64,000 nt of DNA from Diplonema japonicum. Its lineage: Eukaryota; Euglenozoa; Diplonemea; Diplonemida; Diplonemidae. Below the pieces are notes generated by a model. That model saw only the letters and a program-made list of their open reading frames with translations, was not told the origin of the DNA and ran no database searches. The translations under genes and the position numbers were made by a program. Position 1 is the stretch's first letter, and each line of letters opens with the position of its first letter. The DNA is taken from positions 124,001 to 188,000 of the forward strand of contig OZ025755.1 of assembly GCA_964019335.1 (NCBI GenBank), given 5' to 3'. Below, piece by piece: positions 56,963-64,000 of the stretch.

Positions 56963-59900
56963 TCATTGATAACTATTCCCATTGAATCCGGCACGTGTTG
57001 CCTGGTACCTCGCAAGGGATGTCTCGGCATCGGTGAGCCCTGTTTCGGGGTTGTAATGATAAGGGAAGGAAGACAAGGACCGTGTGGGGATGGGGATCTT
57101 CACGTATCTGGAAGGGTCCACCAACCCAAGGAGGCTGTGGTGTGTGAAGCACGCAGTGCACAGGTCGTACTCTGGATCGTCGAGCGAGTTGTGCCTGTAG
57201 TCCCTTATGTACTGCGATTGGCATCCATCACAGAAATATCCCTTTACCACCGCAGGCATTGCAGTGCTCTTCTTCGCAGAAACACGGGTTGGAGCGGGGC
57301 CCAAGGACTTCTCTGTTTTCATCTCTTTGCTCACCTCCCTCAAAATCTTGCTCACCATATCCTGCGGGGGCACTGCTGTGGGTTCCTTTTCCTTTTCCGC
57401 GGTTTTTATCAAATTATCCACCTCCCTCTTCAAGGGAACACTGCTCGGAAGAGACATCCGTAGGGACCCTAGCCGGGTGGTTGGGTTCACAACCCGGGGT
57501 TTGGGGGTGTGTGCAGGGGTCGGGGTCGGGGTTGGTGTTGAAATTTCCTTTTCTTCCGTTTCTTCTTTTTTTGGCACCGGTGGTGTTGGGGCTTCCTTCT
57601 CTTCATCTGAAACCTGGTCTGCCTCCTCCACCACGCTCTCTGGGATGTCTTCCTTGTCTTCCTCTTCCGCGGCTTCTTCTTTTTCTTTTTCTTTTTCTTT
57701 TTCCTGTTCTTTTTCCTTCTCCAACCTTGCAACCTCCTCCCTGTCCTCTTCCATCTGCTTCCTCAGCTCTTCTATCGCAGACTTCACCTCCCCGATTTGT
57801 TCCTCTAAGACCTCCTCGTCCTGATTTGTCGTCACGGGAACGGTTTCGGTGTGAGCATGCCCGCTTCTACTGTAAACCTCTGCGGGTCGAGAGGAAAGGA
57901 CGGTGTTGTTGTTTGACAGCCCTGTGAAGCGGCCAACAGGAGGCGATACACGTACGGGTGGGGCGGGGACCGTCTGTTCTCGAATGTCTGTTGAGGTAAG
58001 ATGCTCAAGACTGATCATATCGACAATGTTCTGAGGGTAGACGACGGACTGCTGGTCAGAATGAACGGTAGAGGTCGGGTTCGACACGGTCTCCCAGTAC
58101 ATCCTCTGCAGGACTCTGTCGCAGGACAGCCGCGACGCAACATCGGTGTCGAAGACCAGTGTTTCCGTCCCGAAACACTCCGCGTAGAAAGAACATGAGA
58201 TCTCGCCAACGACCTCGTTGCCTATGCGTCGGAGCGTGAAGTATTTCTCAGGAGTTTCCAAGCGTCTGGGGAACTTTCGGATGTCCTCTTCAAACCACCC
58301 TAGAGGCCCGTTCCTGCCTTCCTCGTGGACCTCCACACGGAGGTACGGGTTTCTGTTTGGATAGAACGCATCCCTACCATGATCGTCAAACCCGAATTTT
58401 ATCTGCGAGTTGAACTGCGGTGCGACAGGATGTTTCTTTTTATCGGTTGTCAGGCAATGTCCTGATAGCGTGACGGATACCCATGTGATTCTGTTTGATA
58501 TTTTTCGAACCTCACCGTCGCCGCAAGACAGGTTTTTGCACGACAGGATGTTGACGGTTAGCCGGGGGGCAGTTGCAAGGGCATCGCCGTACTTTCTAAC
58601 CCTAATGCGGGATTTTTCCCGTTCTGCTCGTTGCAGTTCCAGTTTGATCAGGCTTTTACGAGCTTCAAAGACCTGTTGGCACAAGGTGCTGTCTAGCCAT
58701 TTGCCTCGTTGTGCTAATTCCATTTTCATGGCATCAGAGATCCGCGAGAGTATCACCGGTTGGTCGTTTAAAACGTCGATCTCGGCCTTCTGGTGTTGGT
58801 TTTTGAGCTTCCGCGAGCCTTGCACGAAGGCGGAGAAACCCCAGTTTCCTCTTGTGAAGACGTCGTGGACAAGCTGGTGTTCATCGTTGTCCATGCCGAG
58901 ATCGCGTTCCTCGTTGTACAACCCGTGGCGCAGGCATAACATCACGTTTTCACACGGGTTGGTTTGAACAGCAGTGTCCAATGTATTCAGAAGATTCTGC
59001 ATTTCGATCGATATTTTTTTTTTCATCTGTTCCCTCGCTTTTTTAGTGGCGGAGTTGTACCGTACCCACGTCGGGAGGCCGCGGAGCGTGAGTTCGACCC
59101 CGGACACCATCAACCCTATTAGGTCCCCGATTTTGTAGTATTTAGCGATGTACGGGAACTGTTTGTAAAGCGGGTAGAACGTGAAAAGGTATCCCATGGT
59201 TATTGTCGAAAAATAGTGGAGGATCGGGGTTAAGATGAGGGACAGCAAGTCGCCGAGGTACGGGACGGCGAGGACGGCCGAGACCGAGAAGAGGGTCAGT
59301 GTAATGAGAAAAGCGTGTTTCTTATGCTTCCACATGACGACGCTGTTGAGATCGTCCAGCGTTGAGACAACCTTCCCCGTCGCTTCTTGGATCTCGGATC
59401 CCATTCTCTTAAGCCTGGTCAGCAACCATTCATTGTTGTCATCCACCGTTTGACTCTGCGACGCGGATCCACCAATGTTTGTCTCACCACTGTCATCGAT
59501 ATTGGTGACCATCTCGTATGTAGGTGGTCCTGCCGGGCCCCATCTCCACCATAAATACCAGTTTCGGAGCATGGCTACCCCGAGAGCGAATGGTATGAAC
59601 GGGATCAGCAGATCTTTCTTGACAAGATACATTGCAAGAAGCATGGCGAGGAATGATTCGGGTGGGTTGTCCCACGAGACCACTCCGTTCAGAAAATCGA
59701 GCGGTCCGAGAAACGACTTCACTCTCTTCTTGATCCTGTCGATGTTCGACTGTAGAACCTCCAACGAGAACTCTTCAACGCTGGCATCACGCGTCTTCGA
59801 TTTTAAACTAACTTCGTCTAGTCTTGCTGTTAATAAACCACCGAAATTGCTGTATGTGTAGACCCATCTGACGTGTAGCTTGCCCCTGTCTTCTTGTGTC

Positions 59901-60328
59901 ACACGGTCGTAGAGGTAAACTATGGTTTCCAGTTGGTCGCCAGCAGGGTGTTCGCTTTCAATACCGAGCTGTCGGTGTTTTTTCAGCTTTTCCAGAGCTT
60001 TTTCCCTGCCGAGTGTGTTCTGGTGGTATAGTCTGCTGGAGTGCGTGGCGGTGCCGACCCAGATGTGTCCCTCACACATGTAGTCATGCTCCCCTATGGC
60101 GTCGTGGTCGTAGACCAGAAAAACAAGTTTGTCGCATTCGTTGATGGCCTTGAACTGCATCAGAGAGTTCCACACGGGGTTTAGAGTGCAGGATTTTACC
60201 GTGGTTTGCTTCTCCTGCATGTTACTCGTGCAGCCAAACGTTACTACAACGTAAGGATCCGATGTGCACCAGTCTTTGGCAGGGAGGTCTTCCGCCCTTA
60301 ATACTTCAAGTTGGAGGAACCCGCTCAT
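56963..60328 (-). CDS. C2-domain membrane protein (MCTP-like) with C-terminal ZZ zinc finger
   Basis: 1121 residues from the ATG at 60328 (after A11); the hydrophobic upstream extension is leader. An N-terminal C2 domain (FLQLEVLRAEDLPAKDWCTS, then DPYVVVTFGC; about 3-120) is followed near residue 235 by NGVVSWDNPPESFLAMLLAM and a membrane pair. A second MCTP/reticulon-like hydrophobic block (LNSVVMWKHKKHAFLITLTL; about 355-440) comes next. A second C2-like domain lies at about 595-730 (RLTVNILSCKNLSCGDGEV). Residues 820-1030 are acidic, coiled and proline-rich. A ZZ-type zinc finger (CDGCQSQYIRDYRHN ... YDLCTACF) sits near 1035-1080. C2/MCTP proteins tether ER to other membranes in response to calcium or lipids; the ZZ addition is unusual. 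Confidence 0.87.
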   Translation of the reverse strand: MSGFLQLEVLRAEDLPAKDWCTSDPYVVVTFGCTSNMQEKQTTVKSCTLNPVWNSLMQFKAINECDKLVFLVYDHDAIGEHDYMCEGHIWVGTATHSSRLYHQNTLGREKALEKLKKHRQLGIESEHPAGDQLETIVYLYDRVTQEDRGKLHVRWVYTYSNFGGLLTARLDEVSLKSKTRDASVEEFSLEVLQSNIDRIKKRVKSFLGPLDFLNGVVSWDNPPESFLAMLLAMYLVKKDLLIPFIPFALGVAMLRNWYLWWRWGPAGPPTYEMVTNIDDSGETNIGGSASQSQTVDDNNEWLLTRLKRMGSEIQEATGKVVSTLDDLNSVVMWKHKKHAFLITLTLFSVSAVLAVPYLGDLLSLILTPILHYFSTITMGYLFTFYPLYKQFPYIAKYYKIGDLIGLMVSGVELTLRGLPTWVRYNSATKKAREQMKKKISIEMQNLLNTLDTAVQTNPCENVMLCLRHGLYNEERDLGMDNDEHQLVHDVFTRGNWGFSAFVQGSRKLKNQHQKAEIDVLNDQPVILSRISDAMKMELAQRGKWLDSTLCQQVFEARKSLIKLELQRAEREKSRIRVRKYGDALATAPRLTVNILSCKNLSCGDGEVRKISNRITWVSVTLSGHCLTTDKKKHPVAPQFNSQIKFGFDDHGRDAFYPNRNPYLRVEVHEEGRNGPLGWFEEDIRKFPRRLETPEKYFTLRRIGNEVVGEISCSFYAECFGTETLVFDTDVASRLSCDRVLQRMYWETVSNPTSTVHSDQQSVVYPQNIVDMISLEHLTSTDIREQTVPAPPVRVSPPVGRFTGLSNNNTVLSSRPAEVYSRSGHAHTETVPVTTNQDEEVLEEQIGEVKSAIEELRKQMEEDREEVARLEKEKEQEKEKEKEKEEAAEEEDKEDIPESVVEEADQVSDEEKEAPTPPVPKKEETEEKEISTPTPTPTPAHTPKPRVVNPTTRLGSLRMSLPSSVPLKREVDNLIKTAEKEKEPTAVPPQDMVSKILREVSKEMKTEKSLGPAPTRVSAKKSTAMPAVVKGYFCDGCQSQYIRDYRHNSLDDPEYDLCTACFTHHSLLGLVDPSRYVKIPIPTRSLSSFPYHYNPETGLTDAETSLARYQATRAGFNGNSYQ

Positions 60329-60981
60329 TTTTTTTTTTTCTCCTTTTTTTTTGAATAATAAGAATGAAGAAGAAAAAAAAAAATAGAGGGAGATTATCGA
60401 GGAAATAATAATAATAATAAAATAAAAAAAAAACATGGGAATGTGTTTTTTTTTTTTTTAAACGGAAAGGAAGGGGACCATGTCTCCTGCATCCTCTTTT
60501 TTTCTTCTTTTTTTGTTTTTTTTTTTCACATGGGGGTGAAGCTAGAGTAGTGGGTTTTCGGCTTAAAAAAAAAAAGAAGAAGAGAAAAAAAAACTAGTTT
60601 GGCGCTTCATTTGTTTGTGCGCACGAGCGGGATTTTACCTAATAAAATAGCTCATTACGCTGCCATCAACTAGTTTTTAGTCTCGACAATAAACAGTAAA
60701 AAAAGGGGAAAATCGGTGGCTTTGAATCCTCTTCCAGAGCACCCGATTTTCCTCACACACACACATATTTCTACTCTCCTTTTTTTTTGACCTGCTTTAC
60801 CACTTTCCCCCCCCCCCCCCCCCCCCCTCTGCAATTTTTTCTTTCTTTTTTCTTTTTCGGACAGTTTAGAATAGAGAACCCAATAACGTGGCATTCTTAA
60901 AGCGAATCGTACCAACAAAAAAAAAAAAGTTCTCCTTTTTTTTAATTCTCTTTTTCTTTTTTTTTTCTTTTGTTCTTCATT
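60329..60981. other. Intergenic region with two dispersed elements
   Basis: Contains the ~100-bp ACTAGTTTGGCGC element (60593-60691), and two blocks that recur at the right edge of the window: 60466-60500 (AAGGAAGGGGACCATGTCTC) and 60711-60755 (GGTGGCTTTGAATCCTCTTC). There is a C run at about 60808-60827. It is probably the trailer of the MAPEG gene. Confidence 0.65.
60593..60691. repeat. ~100-bp dispersed element, copy 2 (ACTAGTTTGGCGC type)
   Basis: It matches 8174-8275 with few substitutions and small indels, with the same complementary AAAAACTAGTT / AACTAGTTTTT ends. It lies about 290 bp downstream of the MAPEG stop codon. Confidence 0.7.
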
Positions 60982-61521
60982 CTAGAAGATGGAGAGGCCA
61001 GCACAGCATGGGGTGAAGCGAAGAGAGGAGACGACGGCGGAGCCAACGAGGAGGAGCATCGCGAGGTTGAACCAGATGCCCCTCATCCTGCCGACGGGGC
61101 CGTTCTTGCGGTAGCCACCACAGTAGAGCTCCCTCCCAACGATGTAGGCGACCGCGTTGGTGACAGTCCACACGGGGAAGTTCAGCCCAGAGACGAGAAT
61201 GGTGAGAACGATCCCTGTGAGGCCTTCCACGTAGTTCCCGTGGGCCCTCTGGCAAGATGCGTACTCCAGCCACTCCTTGTAGGACAGTTTGGCACAGTGC
61301 CTGCCGTCCCCCATGTCGGGGTAGGCACCCTTTGGGATGTCCATCCCGTACTTCTCTTTGAACATCTTGTTCTCCTCCTTGAGGTTCTTCTCAACCCACT
61401 CCTTGTTCATGACTCTGCTGCGTCCCACACGGGCCCCTTGCGTAAAGCAGTGGAAGGTCACCGCAACTGCACTCAGCATCACGTACCCGTAGTCGGCAGG
61501 AAGGGTGTAGGTCACTGACAT
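60982..61521 (-). CDS. MAPEG-family protein (microsomal glutathione S-transferase 3-like)
   Basis: 179 residues; the ATG at 61521 follows A17. It has four predicted membrane helices (near 10-30, 100-120, 125-145 and 155-177). The MAPEG signature is present as CQRAHGNYVEGLTGIVLTIL, followed by YIVGRELYCGGYRKNGP before the last helix, the order found in MGST2/MGST3/LTC4 synthase. Such proteins are trimers in ER or mitochondrial membranes that conjugate glutathione to lipid electrophiles or reduce lipid peroxides. The soluble loop between helices 1 and 2 (about 60 residues, KNLKEENKMFKEKYGMDIPK) is longer than usual for the family. Confidence 0.9.
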   Translation of the reverse strand: MSVTYTLPADYGYVMLSAVAVTFHCFTQGARVGRSRVMNKEWVEKNLKEENKMFKEKYGMDIPKGAYPDMGDGRHCAKLSYKEWLEYASCQRAHGNYVEGLTGIVLTILVSGLNFPVWTVTNAVAYIVGRELYCGGYRKNGPVGRMRGIWFNLAMLLLVGSAVVSSLRFTPCCAGLSIF

Positions 61522-61755
61522 TTTTTTTTTTTTTTTTAAACCTGTCGTGTCTTAAGGAAAATTGTGAAAAGTGCTTTACAGAACAAAGTGGGGGGGGGGA
61601 AAAAATACGTTTTTAAAAGGGTTTTGCTGTCGTTATATTTATTTTTTCTTCTTTCTTCGAAGGGTAGCAAAGGAAAGAAAAAAAATGGAAAAGGCGCAAT
61701 AACGTCTCTTTTCTTCTTTTTTTTTCTCCGAGCCCTGTGCCCCCCACCCACCCCC
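61522..61755. other. Intergenic spacer
   Basis: A/T-rich spacer upstream of the MAPEG gene on its coding strand. No gene was found; the tandem array begins near 61757. Confidence 0.6.
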
Positions 61756-61756
61756 G

Positions 61757-62820
61757 AAGAATTCCAAAGCCCTGGGAAAAGCTTTAAAAAAATGGATTCT
61801 TTGGGTTCTCGGCCTTGCAGGTGGCGCTGCGGGCCCGGAAGAAAGACCCCCAACCCAAAATAACGTAGGATCAGGGGGGGGTTTGCTACAGGCTTCCCCA
61901 AGCCCCACAGGCGAGCGCGGCCCGCCGACCCTGCAGAGGCTAACCCAAGCCCCGTACCCCTAAGATCACCCCAATATATGCGGAAGATGACCACGCCCTG
62001 CCGACCCTGCAGAGGCTTCCCCGAGCCCTGTACCCCCACATACCCCCCCTAAGAATTCCAAAGCCCTAGGAAAAGCTTTAAAAAAATGGATTCCTTGGGT
62101 TCTCGGCCTTGCAGGTGGCGCTGCGAGTCCGGATAAAAGACCCCCAACCCAAAATAACGTAGGATCAGGGGGGGGGGGGGGGGGGGGGTTTGCTACAGGC
62201 TTCCCCAAGCCCCACAGGCGGGCGTGGCCCTGCCGACCCTGCAGAGGCTTACCCAAGCCCTGTACCCCTAAGATCACCCCCTTTTTGCGGAAAATCACCC
62301 CTTTTTGCGGAAAATCACCCCCTATATGCGGAAGATGACCACGCCCTGCTGACCCTGTGGGCGGGCGTGGCCCTGCCGGCCCTGCGGAGGCTTCCCCGAG
62401 CCCCGTGGCTCGGAGGCTACCCCGAGCCCTGTACCCCCACCCCCGAAGAATTCCAAAGCCCTGGGAAAAGCTTTAAAAAAATGGATTCTTTGGGTTCTCG
62501 GCCTTGCAGGTGGCGCTGCGAGTCCGGATAAAAGACCCCCAACCCAAAATAACGTAGGATCAGGGGGGTTTGCTACAGGCTTCCCCAAGCCCCACAGGCG
62601 GGCGCGGCCCTGCCGACCCTGCAGAGGCTTACCCAAGCCCCTGTATACCGGGAGATCCCAAACCCATGCGAAAGCAGAAAAGAAAAAAAATAAAAATAAA
62701 AAAAATGAACTTTCTGGGCTCTCGGCTCTGTACATGGCGCTGCGGGTCCAGAGGAACCCCAGAAAAACGTAGAATCAGGAGTTTGGCTTCCCCAAGCCCC
62801 ACAGGCGGGCGTGGCCATGC
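61757..62820. repeat. Tandem array of ~290-400-bp degenerate units
   Basis: Units start at GAATTCCAAAGCCCTGGGAA (about 61759, 62053 and 62449). They share ATGGATTCTTTGGGTTCTCG, GCCTTGCAGGTGGCGCTGCG, CCCCCAACCCAAAATAACGT and GCTTCCCCAAGCCCCACAGG. A shorter fourth unit starts near 62705 (TTTCTGGGCTCTCGGCTCTG). A piece of the same motif reappears at 63428-63463 beyond the retroelement-like segment. The array is GC-rich, unlike its flanks. Confidence 0.82.
62273..62336. repeat. Three inverted copies of the 38-kb satellite motif
   Basis: GCGGAAAATCACCCC appears twice, then GCGGAAGATGACC, spaced by TTTTT or TATAT. This is the reverse complement of the GGGGTGATTTTCCGC satellite at 38250-38875, embedded in tandem-array unit 2. 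Confidence 0.75.
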
Positions 62821-62842
62821 GAAAGCAAAAAAAAAAAAAAAA

Positions 62843-62893
62843 AAGGTGTCTTTGAAGGGAACCTGCAGTATGTGACAGGATCGCCTAACGACA
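62843..62893. repeat. 51-bp dispersed repeat, copy 2
   Basis: It matches 31893-31943 outside a 7-8 nt core. It directly follows an A tract and directly precedes the 3' end of the retroelement-like remnant, so it may be part of that element's terminal region. Confidence 0.7.
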
Positions 62894-62899
62894 ATCAAC

Positions 62900-63394
62900 T
62901 CATCTAGTGTTTGATCCCTTCTGTCGTGGTAGTGCCTTAGGCCCGTCGTAGTATCTCATCAGCAGCTTGGGCGTGAAACCAACTAGCGAGTTGTTGAGGA
63001 TGCAATGCGTTCGCATTTGTTCCTCTAGGATCGAGTGGGTGACCTTCGGGGACGCGAAGATCGGACGAGTGGAGTATCCAGTGACGGCATGGCTGTGGAG
63101 CCCTAGGGTGCGTAGTGAGTGTACTGACTTCATAGTTTTTGCCGGAATCAGATGATTCCCCGTCCCTTTTAGATGGATCCTTTCTAAGACGCTGAGAATC
63201 CTGCCGAGCTTTCTCGCCCAGCATGCTATGTCTTCACCACCCATGTGGAGCCTTTCCGTTGCAATGAGGTCGACCGCCAGTTCCGCCTTAGAAACTTGCC
63301 CGCCGTCCTCGCCCCATTTTAGGGCCTTTAACCAGTTGAGGACAAATGGGATTAGGCCTGGGAAGTATTTCTTCTGCAGCCCATGCTCGTGGTA
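62900..63394 (-). pseudogene. C-terminal remnant of a retroelement-like protein
   Basis: 164 codons are open on the minus strand from 63394 to TAG at 62900, without a start codon. The text is protein-like: YHEHGLQKKYFPGLIPFVLN, then WLKALKWGEDGGQVSKAELA and VDLIATERLHMGGEDIACWA, ending MRYYDGPKALPRQKGSNTR. The 'LKAL-W ... VS-ELAVD' pattern recalls the region after reverse transcriptase in non-LTR elements of protists, but the catalytic domain is absent and the call is tentative. The 5' end is cut at an A tract (63397-63421 on the plus strand), and pieces of the tandem array flank it on both sides, as after insertion into the array. Confidence 0.4.
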
Positions 63395-63424
63395 CCAAAA
63401 AAAAAAAAAAAAAAAAAAAAAGAA

Positions 63425-64000
63425 GAAATTAATTTTCTGGGCTCTCGGCTCTGTACCTGGCGCTTTTGTTACTTTTTTATTTTATATCTTTTTCTTTTTT
63501 TATTTGGTTTTGGGGAGGTGGTTCTGTACAGGTCGTGGTTGTGTCGTTGTTCCTGCTGTGGCCCATTTTTTTTTCTTCTTCTTTTTTTCATTTTTGTTTT
63601 AATTTATGTAAGTGTGTGTGTAAAAAGACCTGGAGAGTGTGGATGGGTTGGATGTTACTAGGGGATCACGAATAAATGGAAACGACGCTGGTTTTATCAT
63701 TCACATAATAGGAAGGGGAACACGTCTCCTGCAACCTTCTTTTTTTAATCGAGGGGAAGCTGGTAAATAAAGACCGTGGACTTGCGACTAAGCCTAGAGA
63801 AGGGGAAAAGAAAAAAAAAAAAATAGGAAGAAAATACGGTGACTTTAGATCCTCTTCCAAAGCACCTGATTTCCCCACATTTTTTTAATTCTCTTTTTTC
63901 TTTTCTTTTTTTTTTTTTTTTTGGCCAGCTACTTTACACCATTTCTCCCCTTCCGACAGTCTGGAAAAAAAAAAAAGAGAGAGAGGAATAAAAAAAAAAA
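63425..64000. other. Right-edge spacer, probably the trailer of a gene beyond the window
   Basis: It begins with a tandem-array fragment, then homopolymers. Blocks at 63711-63745 and 63831-63880 match the MAPEG downstream region (60466-60500 and 60711-60755), and the same CTTTAC...CC and GACAGT... pieces follow in order. This suggests that a duplicated trailer, possibly of a MAPEG paralogue, lies at the edge. No coding sequence was seen. Confidence 0.5.

Noticed and set aside
1-64000. tRNA genes
   Set aside because: Scanned for A-box/B-box and GGTTCGAATCC-like sequences on both strands; only chance matches inside coding regions (for example near 48710) were seen.

Overview
The window reads as nuclear DNA of a euglenozoan protist, most likely a diplonemid. 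Nearly every convincing gene (about 20) lies on the minus strand, head to tail and often less than 200 bp apart. This resembles the directional, polycistronically transcribed clusters of Euglenozoa. Introns are few and tiny (36-61 nt, GT-AG). Intergenic DNA is full of A, T and G homopolymers. A 36-nt minus-strand sequence at 38978-39013 closely resembles a diplonemid/kinetoplastid spliced-leader (SL) exon. The species cannot be named from sequence alone, and the SL comparison rests on memory of the published leaders.

Layout, left to right. 1-3027: a PPR protein cut by the window edge, an MTQ2/N6AMT1 methyltransferase, a 66-residue protein and a rhodanese-methyltransferase fusion. 4405-9421: two near-identical secreted Cys/Pro-rich proteins that flank a 1.66-kb terminal-inverted-repeat element carrying a SAP-motif fragment. 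9730-13626: RPF1 (one intron), a VOC/glyoxalase protein and an unknown protein. 14088-24037: a three-intron ankyrin/CCCH protein, a PH-coiled coil-PH protein (two introns) and an AAA+ ATPase. 25383-26999 and 40817-42433: two identical secreted metallophosphoesterases in a 2.1-kb segmental duplication. 27143-31007: an accessory island with an AP2-like fragment, a nuclease-like gene with mini-introns, nested palindromes, a minisatellite and a decayed LRR gene. 31998-37424: a giant repetitive type I surface protein. 38250-38875: a 20-22-bp satellite, next to the SL-like sequence and a possible plus-strand gene. 42767-61521: a coiled-coil protein, a 2356-residue ankyrin/propeller-like protein, a type II membrane protein, a secreted LVIVD-WSC protein, a C2/transmembrane/ZZ protein and a MAPEG protein. 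61.7-64 kb: a tandem repeat array broken by a retroelement-like coding remnant.

Functional picture. The genes do not form one pathway. They mix housekeeping functions (ribosome assembly, eRF1 methylation, RNA binding), cytoskeletal or signalling scaffolds (ankyrin, PH, C2, coiled coil) and secreted or surface proteins, some recently duplicated. Start codons are usually preceded by pure-purine leaders, often a long A tract. A few genes instead show a pyrimidine tract ending in AG just before the ATG, as expected of trans-splice acceptors. All function calls come from reading motifs by eye; no database search was run.
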